A program made the translations under genes and the position numbers. This document shows, in pieces, positions 30,201 through 39,291 of a stretch of 64,000 nucleotides of DNA (the first letter of the stretch is position 1; every line of letters starts with the position of its first letter). The stretch comes from Thraustochytrium sp. TN22 (Eukaryota; Sar; Bigyra; Thraustochytrida; Thraustochytriidae). The DNA lies in NCBI GenBank assembly GCA_013306675.1, contig JABLUY010000176.1, positions 18,292-82,291 of the forward strand, written 5' to 3'. Under the pieces are notes generated by a model. The model made no database searches, was not told the origin of the DNA, and was given only the letters and a program-made list of their open reading frames with translations.

Positions 30201-33200
30201 GACCGGCGAGGAGACCTCGGCCCCCCTGGCCTGGAAGGACGACCTGATCGGCCTGCTCGTCGAGAAGGCCGGCGGCCAGGTTCCGGTGCTGCGGCTCGAC
30301 GAGGCGGTCGCCCGGGCCTCCGCCACGGCCCTGCTGCCGCTGGACGTCGCGGCGCACTATGCGCTCGAGCACCCGGACCTGGACCCGGCCAAGCCGCCCA
30401 AAAAGACTCGGCCCATGCAGGCGAGCGAGCTCACTGCCGCGCTACGTGCCATGCTGCAGGCGCCCGAGTGTGCTGATGGCGTGGTTCTGGACGGTCTGGA
30501 GCTCTCCCACGGGCTTGCGGAGGGCGAGGATGTCGCGGCCGCCGTGCGCGCCGCCTTTTCTGCCGCGCCGCTCGGCGCCGCAGAAGATGGCGGCGATGAG
30601 CCTCCCGCCGACGGCGGCGCGGAGGCCGGAGAGCCGGCGCCTCAGAGCACGCTGCGCGTAGTGTACGACGCAGCAAACGCTGGCGTGACCGCCTTGGTGC
30701 CCCCGCGCACGCCCGACAGCGGCGAGATGGACGAGACCAAGGGCGACGAGGAGGATCCCAAGGACGTGAAGGAGGCCGAAGAGGGCGACAACAAGGAGGC
30801 CGCCGCGGCGCGCCTTCCAAGCTGGATTCAAGCGCTCGAGCTGGACACCTCGAAGGAGGACCTCAGCGCCGCGGGGCTCGCGCTTGACACTTGGCTGCCG
30901 CACCCGGGGACGCCGCGGCCGCTGGACTGGGACGAACAGTGGATCCCTATCCCGGGCGAGCGCGTGCTGGAGATCTTGGAGCGGCCGCAGAAGCGGCCAC
31001 GCTCCGCGGCGCGCAGCGGTCCCTTTCGCATCGAGGCCGTTCTTACCTCAACGCCTAATCCTGACGAGACGGGTGCCGAGGAACAGGACGAGTCTGCGAC
31101 CGAGGCGAAGGACGCGGAGGAGGCCGAGGAGGAGGCGGCAGCGGCCGCTGCCGCGGCGGTTGCAGCTGCCGAGGAGCAGATGCTCGCGATCCGCACGATC
31201 GAGGACGCTCCCTTTCGCTGGGTTGTCCCACCGGGCGCAACGCTGAAGCTGCGCGTGAGTTTCAATGCGCAAAAGCAGGGTACCTTTGAGCAGCAGCTCT
31301 CGTTCCAGGCCGTCGGGAGCACCCAACAGTACTGGGTGCTGGCCAAGGGTGTGTGCACGGTGCCGTGCATCAGCACGGACCCGCGCAACGTGTTCATGAG
31401 CCGCATCAAGGCGCGGCCCGAGCACCGTCTCGTGTCCAAAAAGTACGTGCTCGCAAAGGGCATGTACGAGTTCGGCCCACTGCTCACGGGCAAGGACCCG
31501 GAGGCGTGCATGGCAGCCGAAGAACCGAGCGCGCATGCGGCAAATTGCGAGGTCTTCCGTATCTCAAACCCCGGAATCCTTCCCGTGAAAAAGCTCAACT
31601 TGGTGCTCATCGCAGACGATGACCTGCAGGCATCGCAGGAGAGTCCGTTCCGGGTGGAGCCGGCGTCCATCTCGCTGGAGCCGGGCGAAACCCGCGACGT
31701 CCGTGTGTGGGCCTTCCCGCAGCAGGTGGAGCTCTCGACGGCCCAGCTCGTGTGCTGCGTGCAGGACAACCCGGAGACAAGCGCATTCCGGCTGTCGTGC
31801 CTCGGCGCGCAACCATCCATGGTGGTGCACGGGCCGTGGGAGGAGGAAGAGGAAGCGGGCGAGGAGGGCATGAACCAGGAGGGGGCGCCCGTGGCCAGCG
31901 AGGTCGAGCGCGCGCTGGAATTTGGGCGCCTCCTGCTCGGTCGCGAGGAGGAGCGCGTGTTTACCGTGTCCAACACGTGCACCATCCCGGTGCGCTGGCG
32001 GCTGGACGCGAGCTCCCTGGATGAGCTCGCGAACGCCTTTACCCTCTTTCCACGTGACGGCACGCTGGCGCCCGGTGAGACGCAGACCGTCACAGTGCGC
32101 TTTGCCGCGCACGGGGCGGCTGTGCACGACTGCGCCATGGATGTGGTCTTCACGGACACGGAGCGCGGCGAGCCGGAGGAGCGCATTGCGCTCAAGGTAC
32201 GCGCCGAGGCGTACACGATCCAGGTGGTGCCAGACTTTAGCCAGGAGGGCGAGGTGAGCGCTGCGGACGGGGACGAGGCGGCTGCGACGACGCTGGCCGC
32301 AGGACTGAACTTTGGCATGCTACGCGTCTTCACCACGAGCGAGCGAAAGATCAAGCTGAGCAACACGGGTAAATATGCTGTGGAGTACAGTTTCGTGAAG
32401 CGCAAGCGCGCGATCAGCGGCCTCGTCGAGATCGCGCCGGAGCGCGGCATCCTGGAATCGGAGGAGACCGCGGAGGTCACGCTGCGCTTCTGCGCGCGCG
32501 GCGAGGTGCAGCTGCGTAACAACAAGGACATCCAGTGCTTGATCCGCGAGCCGGCGACGGGCGAGACCGTGGAGTCTTTCGAAGTACCTGTGGACGCGTG
32601 CGCGGTCTTCTCCAGATTCCGCGTGCAGCCGGTCAAGGGCCTGCACTTCGGCGCGGTCAAGTTCGCGGCGCGGCCCACCAAGACCTTCGAGGTCAAGAAC
32701 GATGGCGTCTTCCCGCTCAGCTACGAGGTTTTGAGTGTCTCAGATCTTGAGGAGCGGCGTGCGGCGCAGCAGGCGCGCGTGGACGAGGCGCTGCAGGCGA
32801 AGCTCCTGGAGGCGCAGCAGCAGAGACAGCAGCAGCAGCAGCAGCAGGACCAGGACCAGCAGGAGGAGGAGGCGGGCCATGGGGAGGGCGAAGACGCGGC
32901 GAGGATGGAGGGCCGCATGCGCGTGGCTGCTCCAGACCTTGCGGCGCTCCGCGCCGAAGTCGAGCTCGAGGAGCTGCGTGCCCTGGCCGTTCCGGCAGAG
33001 GTGGCCAACGCGGATGCTCGGTTGGCCGTCGGTCTCTTCGAGGTGTGGCCACGCGCCGGCGTCGTGGCACCGGGCGAGGTGCAAGAGGTAACGGTGCAGT
33101 TCAACGCGGACGGCGACGTCCTGGCGCAAGAGAGTGTGCGCCTCGTGATGAGCGGGCGTAACCCGAACGACGGCACGTTGATGCCATGCCAGAGCTTCGA

Positions 33201-36200
33201 GGTGGCCGGCGAGAGCCAGGTGCCCGGCATCCACACGACCAACTACGACTCCATCTTTGAGGAGCAGGGTGTGGTGCGCGCCCTGGACGCTGGGGCGCAC
33301 GAGAGCAGCGTCTTCGCGACAGAGGACCGCGTGTTTTCGTTTGGCGCGGTCATCCACACCTCGGTTCCCGCGCAGGGCATCTGCGAGCGGTTCAAGATCT
33401 CGAATCCAAACAAGATCAAGGCGACCGTGAGCCTGGAGGTGAGCGCGATGAGCGAGGCAAGCGAGGGCGTCTTCTCCGTGCACCCGGAGCAGCTCGAGCT
33501 GCCGCCACACGAGTACGAGTTCGTGAGCGTGTACTTTCGCCCCAGCGCCATTCACCAGTACGCGGCTCGGTTCCGTGCAACCGTTGCGGACGGGGAGAGC
33601 AAGGCGGAGACGCACGCGCTGGAGTTCGACCTGCAGGGCGAGGGCACCTTGCCGTGCCTGACCATTGTGGAGCCGGCGCAGCTGTCAGACGACGCCAAGT
33701 TTCTCATTGACTTGGGGCGCACGCAGCTCCGCAAGACGCACGCACGCGACATTGTGGTGCGCAATGACGGTATCGTGCCAGCGACGGTGCGCTTCGACAT
33801 GGACGTGCACCGCGACATTGCATTCCCGCTGCGCAACAGCTCCATCACGCTGCAGCCGCAGGAGACGCGCACGTCTCAGGTGAAGTTCACGCCAACGGAG
33901 GCCGGCACGGCAAGCGCCGAGCTCCTGGTTCGCGTCCTGCACAACGAGTACGAGCTCTCACGCTTCTCCATCAGCGGCGAAGGCTACCAGGAAGACGTGG
34001 TCTTCGAGGAGCTGCCCGAGGAGCAGGACGATCTTCTGGTCTTTGGGGACGTCCCCCTGCTGGCCAAGAAACTAGATATGGAGGACGAGGAGGACCAAGA
34101 CCACGAGCAGGACGCCGAGGCTGCAGCGTCTCGGGTGCCGCGCGCGGAGAAGACCGTGCGGTTCAGCTTGCGCAGCAACGCAGACTGCGCGGTGCGCTAC
34201 TCCTGGGACGCGAGCGCGGTACCGCTCGTGCAGTTCTCCCCGTCGGCGGGTCACCTGCCGCCATTTGGAACGGCCATGATCGAGGCAAGGCTGGCGGCGG
34301 AGTCTCCTGGCAGCCTTGAGGGCGCCGCGGCCGCGCTCGTCGTGCAACGCATCATTTACCGTGAGGCCGCCTTCGCGGCAGCCGGTGGGCGCACAATTCG
34401 CTGGGACAGTAACATGAGCGCGCCGGTGCCCAGCGAGGAGGACGGCGAGACGACGGCGGGCGCCGCGCCGGAGCCAGAGTACGACCCGGTCGAGGGCAGC
34501 GAGGAGAAGCGCGTAGGCCTTCGGTGTTCGGGCGAGATCGACGCCGCGTCCTTTGAGCTGGCGGACGGCCAGGAGACGGACGTGCATTTCCGCGCGACCA
34601 TGATGTTCCAGAGCCGCGTCTACAAGTTCACGGTGCGCAACCCGCGGCGCGTGGCGCTGGACCTGCGCTGGGCTGTGTCGGCCGAAGCGGAGTCGTCAGA
34701 GAACTCGCACTGCCCGTTCACGATCGTGCCGGCGCAGGCGAAGATCCCGGCGGAGGGTGAGCAGGTGTTCGTGGTGCGCTTCGCGCCGCTGGAAGTTGAG
34801 CCCTTTTCGTACGTGGCGCGCGGCGTGATGCCGGCGGTGGACGCGGCGCAGCAGGCGCCTCTGGAACTGAGAATGTCGGGCGTGGCGACGCGACCGGTGT
34901 GCCACTTCGAGCTGGAGGCTTCCTCCTACCTGGAGCGGCGCAAGGGCCCGCCCCTGGCGGTGCTCTCGGGCGAGGCGGCGGCCTCTGTAAAGGTGGTGGA
35001 GTTCACCTCGCTGGGCCTGCGCATCAAGAACACGAAGCGGCTCCACGTGGTGAACCCGACGAGCATGGCGTACGAGTTCGAGCTCGTGCCGCACGGCGAG
35101 GCGCCGGCGGCGTTTAAGTGCGTGACGACCAAGGGCATGCTGCTGCCGGGCAAGCGTTGCGAGCTCACGTTCTCGTTCGCGCCGACCGAAGTGGACCTGC
35201 AGGAGAGTGTGTGGGAGTTCCGCATTCCGGAGCAGCAGGTCTCGCAGCTGCTGCTCCTGGTGGGCACGGTGGCGGAGCCGCGCGTCGAGCTGCGGCGCAA
35301 GCACGTTAACTTCCACAGCATCCTGGTGGGCGGGCACTCCGAGGAGTCGGTACTGCTGGAGAACCACGAGGATGTGCCCTTTGCGTTCAACTTCGAGCCG
35401 GCCTCGTTCCGCGACCTGGAGAGCGACATGCTGGGCGACCAAGGCGGCGCGGCGGCGGGCCGCGTGCTGCGCGTGGACCCGATGAGCGGCACGGTGGCGC
35501 CACATAGCGGGCTCCCGCTCAAGGTGCGATTCGCGCCGCAGGGTGAGAAGCGGCACAACTTCAACCTGGTTTGCCACGTGCAGCGCAAGCCGGACAAGCT
35601 GTCGCTCAACGTCAAGGGCGAGGGCAGCGCGATCCACGACCGCCTGGTGCTGGGCGAGGACTCCAAGGACGAGGCGTCCGGTGCCGAGGTGGAGCTGCAG
35701 TACGGCGAGCGCAACCTGAACGAGGTGAACTTTGGGCTCATCCATATCAACGACACGGCGCAGCGCACGGTGACAATTCACAACCGTGGCAAGTTTAGCT
35801 TCGACTACTTTTGGGTGCCGCCCGTGGAGCTGGGCGACCTTGACGAAGCGACGCTGGCGCTGAGCCCGCTGCGCGGGACTGTGCGCGCCGGCGAGTGCGC
35901 CCAGTGCGTCTTCCGGTTTGCGCCCGCCAAGGAAGTCTCGCTGGAAGGCTTGCGCTTCGAGTGTACGGTGGCGGGCGCACGCAAGTACGTTGTGGGCGTC
36001 AGCGGCCGTGGCAGCAAGCCCCGCATCAGCTTCTCGGCGCTCAAGCTGGACTTTGGCCCTTGCTTCACGAGCTCGGCAGAGGGCATGGAGTCGGCAGCAG
36101 GTGTGGGCGGCGGCCAGGCCTGCGTGGAGGAGCGCGTGTTGACCATTTGCAACAACGAGGCGGAGGACCCGGTCGCGGTGGACTGCTCGTGGATGAAAAC

Positions 36201-38580
36201 GGACTTCCTTGAGGTGGAGTGCCCACCGTCGCTGCTGGCGCCGGGCGAGCGCATGCAGGCCACGGTGCGCTTCTCGCCGCGGCAACTCAAGACGTATTCA
36301 GGGCGCATCCCATTCGAGGTGAACGGCCTGTACACGGTGTACGTGTCGTTCACCGGCGAGGGCACCGTGCTGCGCGTGGAGCTGGAGAACCCTGCGGACC
36401 AGGCCGTGCACTTTGGCGGCCTGCGCGTGGGCCAGTCGGCCACCAAGACGTTTGCGCTGGTGAACCGGTCGCGGCGCGCTGTGCGACTCGCGCTCCAGGA
36501 CGCACAGGGCCGGCTGGACCAGGCCGCCGTGACGCTCTCTCCGGCGCCCGGCGCGCAGCTGACGCTGCGGCCTCGTGAGACCTGCATGGTGCGCGCTACC
36601 TTTGCGCCGGAGACGCGGCTGAGCGCCTTCGCGGCGCCCGTGCACCTGGTGGTGAACGGCGCGGAGCGCAGGCTGGTCACGGTGAGCGGTTCGTGCCTGG
36701 CGGTGGACGTGAAGCTGGAGCTGAGCACGCTCTCATTCGGTTCGGTGTGCGAGGCGTGCCAGGTCACGAAGCGCGTGGCGGTGGAGAACGCCGGCGACCT
36801 GGGCGCACGCTTCCGCTGGGAGCTCGGCGCCTCGAGCCGCGCGAGTTACTCGATCTTCCCTACGGAGGGCGTGCTTCCTCCGCACGCGCAGCTCATGGTG
36901 GACGTGACCTTTCACCCGCGCGCCGTGGCGGACGAGGTGCTCGCAGAGGCGCGCCTCTTCGTGGAGGGCAACCTCGAGCAGGGTGTCTTCCCGCTCACGC
37001 TCACGGGCGGCTGCGTGCCGCAGCCGGAGGACGGCGTGTCGGAGGTGAGCTTCGCCACCAAGGTGCGCATGCCGCAGGCCCAGAGCGTGACGGTGCGCAA
37101 CGAAACCTCCACGACGTGGTACCTGCAGCCGACCATCGATAATGCGAGCTGGTCTGGGCCGGAACGCGTCGAGGTGCCGGCGGGAGGGTCGGCGGCGTAC
37201 GAGCTCACGTACCGGCCGCTGAGCATGACGGCGGAGGAGCAGGAGGAGCAGGGCTCGTGCTTTTTCGCGCTGCCAACGGGTCGCTCGCTTCTCTTCAAGC
37301 TGCGCGGCACGGCAACGGCGCCGGACGCCGAGGACCGCGTGGCGCACAGCGTGGCGGCCAAGCGCCAGGGTACAGTGGCGCTCAAGGTGCAGAACTGGTG
37401 CCGCACGGGCCAGCGCATGACGGTGGAGATCGAAAAGGTTGGCGGCCCTGCGGACCACTTCTTTCGCGGCGCGTCGAGTCTGGATGTGCCGGGCGGCGCG
37501 GCGCGCGACTACAAGCTGGTCGTGCTGGGCCATTGTGAGGGCAAGAGCGAGGCCAAGGTCACCTTCACCAACACGCGCACGGGTGAATTGCTCTTCTACT
37601 TGGTGGACCTGACGGTGACGGCGCCGGAAGCACAGGGGACGCTCACACTGGAGGCCAGCGTGCGGCAGACAGCCTCCACCACGGTGCGCGTGGAGAACCC
37701 CTTCTTCTTGCACCAGTCTGCTGGCGACGGGGACGTCCCGGCGGTGGTCTTTGAGCCGGAGCAGGAGCGTGCATACTTTGATAGTGCGCAGCCGCAGGTC
37801 ACGTGGTGGTCCAGCAGCTCGTCCTCCGTGCGCGTGCGGCCCTTGGCGGCCTCGACGCCGGCGACCGCCGGCACGGCCGCGGCTCAGGGCGACTGCTTCC
37901 TCTTTGAGGTGCAGTACCGGCCGCTCCTGCCGACGGAGGACTTTGAGGAGCACGAACTCACGCTGCGGTCGCCGCAGCTTGGCGACTACCCGTTCAAGCT
38001 TCGCCTGCGCGCCACGGCTGCTCCGTCAGAGCGCTCGCTGCAGTTCCGTGCGGCGCTCGGAAGCGCACACGAGCAAGTCTACCGCTTCACGAACTTTTGC
38101 GCGGCGCCCACTGACTTCAACTGCGTCGTGGGCCAGCCGCTGTTTTTCCAGGTTCTGCAAGCATCTGTCAAGGCCGAGACGGCCGCGCACTGGCGCGGCG
38201 CCGAGGTGACAGTCGCCGTACGCTTTGAGCCGCAGGCGCTCGGCACGGTCCGCGACGAGTTGCGCGTCACGTCCCCGGACGGCGGCGACTTTATCGTGCC
38301 GCTCTGCGGCGTCGCCGAGGCACCGCGGCCGCAGGGCCCCATCCACGTCGACAAGTCCGCCTCCATCGACTTCAAGAACGTCTTCGACGAGCCCAAAGAC
38401 TTCAAGTTCATCACTGATTCGGACGCCTTCACCGTCAACGGCGCGCGCTCCGCCACGCTCAAGGTCAACGCGCGCCAGGCCGTCGCAGTCACCGTCGCCG
38501 CCACGCAGGCCTCGAAGACCGGCAAGCTCCTCGCCACCTGCGGCGATGGCACCGTCTGGTCCTTTTACCTCCACAGCTAA
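24295..38580 (+). CDS. HYDIN: HYDIN-like axonemal central-pair protein with many ASH/MSP-type domains, 4761 aa
   Basis: HYDIN belongs to the C2 side of the central pair in motile cilia. This is one uninterrupted 14.3-kb frame from the ATG at 24295 and close to full human length (about 5100 aa). The N-terminal 600 residues follow HYDIN closely, for example FRIEPLAGQVWSHSS and DVGRVFTGSAHTFEVDL. ASH-type beta-sandwich domains then repeat along the protein, recognisable by LDFG-type strands followed by R-x-F-x-I-x-NTS and a later PxxG-x-V-F-x-P turn. Residues about 1950-2120 match the adenylate-kinase-like insert of HYDIN (VPVLRLDEAVARAS, then ADGVVLDGLELSHGL), but the Walker A loop is absent: the place where it belongs reads LLLSPTGEETSAP. 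Low-complexity linkers occur near 28590-28930 (Ser/Lys/Gln), 31080-31180 (Glu/Ala) and 32815-32890 (Gln/Glu). Confidence 0.93.
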   Translation: MEPGRGGATRRKQHVPPHVKYAGYMSAEEERAAHEYKPTPSMMLEARRGNNEEEAAQRRKKGRVPEIIEFVADAEVGGCTVPLDEPIFQPYPLQMQFKDYAEYGVYRQTLHFRNNDSVPRRLRVEALDGPNFSVRPHARTADKVAPGMELSFEVTFKPHGRRDYREKLVCVTERERFVVEISALGPWACLDFPDEVGFGTCPVRHLNERTFLVRNVGERDTRFALRATEPFDVRPRAGYLGMGESVQVTLLFNADVCAEYDGELEVAYENGQASYVHVHGSTESVNVSIDTPVAEVDSAYITLMSTCTVRITNDADIPVNYEWKSFATTLEDAAEKARLLQELDRLEALEAQAEGVDPLLLRQKFKNLRRAVEDDAMLFADENFRIEPLAGQVWSHSSKEVTISFSPLIAADYASVACLAVTGRENRIPLKILGRGIGPKAAFSAAIVDVGRVFTGSAHTFEVDLENRGDIACEYSLDDPGPELAEAVAFAPRAGALAVGETHTLSINFSSRRLGAFSDIYTFSMKGSKDKLRIRVKGSVIGPTFELNVTEFNFGRIAYGFCNTRDFTIKNTSAIPMDFELRVPGDGKFDEPEFVLEPSSGTIPPASEQAVRLNLTSRTVMRYQMEVVVDVPGIGPAQCSVPVQAECAVASVGVHPSHDDPAPAEDGAFAAVPPEGEYDSESRGPDSSREGDLHLDFGPCFLRYPYVRQLLLRNTSDVSAHFEITPQDEATLPLAAYEVSEPSGTIEPMSELRVDVTMRVERAGSLSLPLLVQIRGSEKPPLMVDLTAYGCGPNVVVEPSEDLDFGLVECLHAETRSFTLHNRSLIAAPFASFLKDLRSRFAIDCAEGCLGPGEDLTCTVSVCPDDAGALRDELHVVVTDGTSLVLPLRAKGSGTTIFCQELDALRACDFGNVFTSRPHERKFLLENRGRREQLLTWTNLSVEEKNEERKRRILEQDRLLRDKDPDVQKRAARVRIPEEPVPIFTVYPDSVLLKPRMGCIFTVRAESAAGGRLQENLVLDAKVGKDKQMTRVTEAAVEASFVDPLLESSVDIIDFCFTFNPDQDDQVRGAADLTQRRALKLKNVSQLPLSFILRTQEPFAVDTWEVSLDPEQETTLHVLFNPLLKGDDLKTQTIQGKLVATYQDHPQRDTWEIRAQINFPNLDLEYSTLDFGCLLNDTSASQRFRITNTSVIDVMYAWAFLEESAAGGGGPTTAGRRPVRGALERPEPNDVFDIRPIRGLLRPGESQDVEVSYFAHANQKFDVTAVCEVEGGPDYPVQLRAEASQISFRLDQEALDFGDLIHDKSDEQTFVITNTSKVAFDFRVVSPLPEVVSCVPSEGRIFAKESQKITVRFSPRTPELVLQNVLIEIAHLEPFALPVSGRGIFASAALSLPRAEDCLREDLEVEALSQDAGRQDDHLLPPDLQEWLGLLAEAEENLRAAAGAAAAAGGSQQPAVDTITSSGLRPVTVAAAAARPAAPGDRPPNSAPARSSGQPLTPSTGSSDRQSNSQQSNSQQSSSNASRGTKRTKSSKSTRSSKSSKRSTRFDLAKVRLETEADRLRFSRFLHRVFDGPADPSSAPVFTLATYVVDFGNVVVGKSRKKPFRVLNTSKMPLSFAVGRISTPTASLGIEPAQVAKVGEGESADLQMTFVAKKDAPLGPLTWNIPIDVSNGPPLQVQARVNITMPELTVAPADVLDFGDLMVGQCKVITFQLKNISPVPAEWSILADKAANPSARADARAISCTPTSGTLQPNHRCNIEVTFTPREARAYQSKLPIKITSNPRMRTITCKGAAKAVQLEVTSDLLEMRPTLPSLGDVATRDFTIRNTSACDVEVYSIDFDDQHKHEDLVLTTVLESMGYATHLRAQPRRAGEPLQQSVLEQYSEVIQEKEPTLDSPVAAVEGEASPDGVGAITEGVLGVDAKEQEDGVGDLENVGEAALQVLTTADRMANPSYRDRGLAMDLVLLLSPTGEETSAPLAWKDDLIGLLVEKAGGQVPVLRLDEAVARASATALLPLDVAAHYALEHPDLDPAKPPKKTRPMQASELTAALRAMLQAPECADGVVLDGLELSHGLAEGEDVAAAVRAAFSAAPLGAAEDGGDEPPADGGAEAGEPAPQSTLRVVYDAANAGVTALVPPRTPDSGEMDETKGDEEDPKDVKEAEEGDNKEAAAARLPSWIQALELDTSKEDLSAAGLALDTWLPHPGTPRPLDWDEQWIPIPGERVLEILERPQKRPRSAARSGPFRIEAVLTSTPNPDETGAEEQDESATEAKDAEEAEEEAAAAAAAAVAAAEEQMLAIRTIEDAPFRWVVPPGATLKLRVSFNAQKQGTFEQQLSFQAVGSTQQYWVLAKGVCTVPCISTDPRNVFMSRIKARPEHRLVSKKYVLAKGMYEFGPLLTGKDPEACMAAEEPSAHAANCEVFRISNPGILPVKKLNLVLIADDDLQASQESPFRVEPASISLEPGETRDVRVWAFPQQVELSTAQLVCCVQDNPETSAFRLSCLGAQPSMVVHGPWEEEEEAGEEGMNQEGAPVASEVERALEFGRLLLGREEERVFTVSNTCTIPVRWRLDASSLDELANAFTLFPRDGTLAPGETQTVTVRFAAHGAAVHDCAMDVVFTDTERGEPEERIALKVRAEAYTIQVVPDFSQEGEVSAADGDEAAATTLAAGLNFGMLRVFTTSERKIKLSNTGKYAVEYSFVKRKRAISGLVEIAPERGILESEETAEVTLRFCARGEVQLRNNKDIQCLIREPATGETVESFEVPVDACAVFSRFRVQPVKGLHFGAVKFAARPTKTFEVKNDGVFPLSYEVLSVSDLEERRAAQQARVDEALQAKLLEAQQQRQQQQQQQDQDQQEEEAGHGEGEDAARMEGRMRVAAPDLAALRAEVELEELRALAVPAEVANADARLAVGLFEVWPRAGVVAPGEVQEVTVQFNADGDVLAQESVRLVMSGRNPNDGTLMPCQSFEVAGESQVPGIHTTNYDSIFEEQGVVRALDAGAHESSVFATEDRVFSFGAVIHTSVPAQGICERFKISNPNKIKATVSLEVSAMSEASEGVFSVHPEQLELPPHEYEFVSVYFRPSAIHQYAARFRATVADGESKAETHALEFDLQGEGTLPCLTIVEPAQLSDDAKFLIDLGRTQLRKTHARDIVVRNDGIVPATVRFDMDVHRDIAFPLRNSSITLQPQETRTSQVKFTPTEAGTASAELLVRVLHNEYELSRFSISGEGYQEDVVFEELPEEQDDLLVFGDVPLLAKKLDMEDEEDQDHEQDAEAAASRVPRAEKTVRFSLRSNADCAVRYSWDASAVPLVQFSPSAGHLPPFGTAMIEARLAAESPGSLEGAAAALVVQRIIYREAAFAAAGGRTIRWDSNMSAPVPSEEDGETTAGAAPEPEYDPVEGSEEKRVGLRCSGEIDAASFELADGQETDVHFRATMMFQSRVYKFTVRNPRRVALDLRWAVSAEAESSENSHCPFTIVPAQAKIPAEGEQVFVVRFAPLEVEPFSYVARGVMPAVDAAQQAPLELRMSGVATRPVCHFELEASSYLERRKGPPLAVLSGEAAASVKVVEFTSLGLRIKNTKRLHVVNPTSMAYEFELVPHGEAPAAFKCVTTKGMLLPGKRCELTFSFAPTEVDLQESVWEFRIPEQQVSQLLLLVGTVAEPRVELRRKHVNFHSILVGGHSEESVLLENHEDVPFAFNFEPASFRDLESDMLGDQGGAAAGRVLRVDPMSGTVAPHSGLPLKVRFAPQGEKRHNFNLVCHVQRKPDKLSLNVKGEGSAIHDRLVLGEDSKDEASGAEVELQYGERNLNEVNFGLIHINDTAQRTVTIHNRGKFSFDYFWVPPVELGDLDEATLALSPLRGTVRAGECAQCVFRFAPAKEVSLEGLRFECTVAGARKYVVGVSGRGSKPRISFSALKLDFGPCFTSSAEGMESAAGVGGGQACVEERVLTICNNEAEDPVAVDCSWMKTDFLEVECPPSLLAPGERMQATVRFSPRQLKTYSGRIPFEVNGLYTVYVSFTGEGTVLRVELENPADQAVHFGGLRVGQSATKTFALVNRSRRAVRLALQDAQGRLDQAAVTLSPAPGAQLTLRPRETCMVRATFAPETRLSAFAAPVHLVVNGAERRLVTVSGSCLAVDVKLELSTLSFGSVCEACQVTKRVAVENAGDLGARFRWELGASSRASYSIFPTEGVLPPHAQLMVDVTFHPRAVADEVLAEARLFVEGNLEQGVFPLTLTGGCVPQPEDGVSEVSFATKVRMPQAQSVTVRNETSTTWYLQPTIDNASWSGPERVEVPAGGSAAYELTYRPLSMTAEEQEEQGSCFFALPTGRSLLFKLRGTATAPDAEDRVAHSVAAKRQGTVALKVQNWCRTGQRMTVEIEKVGGPADHFFRGASSLDVPGGAARDYKLVVLGHCEGKSEAKVTFTNTRTGELLFYLVDLTVTAPEAQGTLTLEASVRQTASTTVRVENPFFLHQSAGDGDVPAVVFEPEQERAYFDSAQPQVTWWSSSSSSVRVRPLAASTPATAGTAAAQGDCFLFEVQYRPLLPTEDFEEHELTLRSPQLGDYPFKLRLRATAAPSERSLQFRAALGSAHEQVYRFTNFCAAPTDFNCVVGQPLFFQVLQASVKAETAAHWRGAEVTVAVRFEPQALGTVRDELRVTSPDGGDFIVPLCGVAEAPRPQGPIHVDKSASIDFKNVFDEPKDFKFITDSDAFTVNGARSATLKVNARQAVAVTVAATQASKTGKLLATCGDGTVWSFYLHS

Positions 38581-38700
38581 ACGTAGCGGCGCACACCAAA
38601 CACCAACCCGTGACCCGCCTCCTTTTTCTCAGATTTACCCCCAGATTCGATTCCGAGTCATTCTCTGTCCCATTCATTCTCGCAAATTGAGGTCACCACC

Positions 38701-38746
38701 GTGGAGACCACGAGTCCACTTGCGTGGAGACCACGAGTCCACTTAC
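38701..38746. repeat. 23-bp direct repeat, 2 copies, each an imperfect palindrome
   Basis: The unit opens GTGGAGACCACGAGTCCAC, with GTGGA and TCCAC as inverted ends. Two copies abut just after the HYDIN stop region. Confidence 0.85.
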
Positions 38747-39223
38747 ATTACATTTCGCGACACGCATCAGCATGTGACCAGACTCGGCTTGCCTCACTGT
38801 CAGATTCCATTCCGAGGCATGCCAAGTCTTTCTCGCAACTTGAACTTCTCCGGCCATCCCGTGGAGAACACAACAAGAAACCGCCTTGTCCGCAACGCCT
38901 GATCCGCCGTTGCGCTGCCAGCAGTGCGCAACGCTGCACTGCCGCACTGCAGTGCGTTCAGGCTGTCGCGATGACGCCGCGTACCACTAGGCCTAGAAGC
39001 ACGCTGGTACCCGGCCCGCGACGACTCTGAGTCGCTGGCGGGCAGGCCGGGCGTCTCGCCCTCCGAGTCCGGGTCAGGCTGGCGCCGCGCACGGCACTGC
39101 TCTGCTGCAGTGCTCTGCAGTGCTCTGCTCTGCCGGCTCCGAGTCTGCTTGCTTGCTCCAAGTTTGCCTGCTCTGCTGAGTCTGCTCTGCTCTGCTCTGC
39201 TCTGCACGGGAAGAAACCTCGCG

Positions 39224-39291
39224 TCAAATTCAAATTCAAATTCAAATTCAAATCAAATCCAAATCCAAATCCAAATCCAAATCCAAATCCG
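39224..39291. repeat. Hexanucleotide microsatellite (TCAAAT)n(CCAAAT)n
   Basis: About five TCAAAT units grade into about six CCAAAT units, followed by GAATTCGAAA. It is a strongly AT-rich island in GC-rich surroundings, about 420-490 bp before the kinase start. Similar AATTCAAATT words occur in other gene-upstream regions of this window. Confidence 0.9.

Noticed and set aside
34696-36285. 529-codon antisense frame within HYDIN
   Set aside because: His/Arg/Leu-rich shadow translation caused by GC bias; no start context or family.
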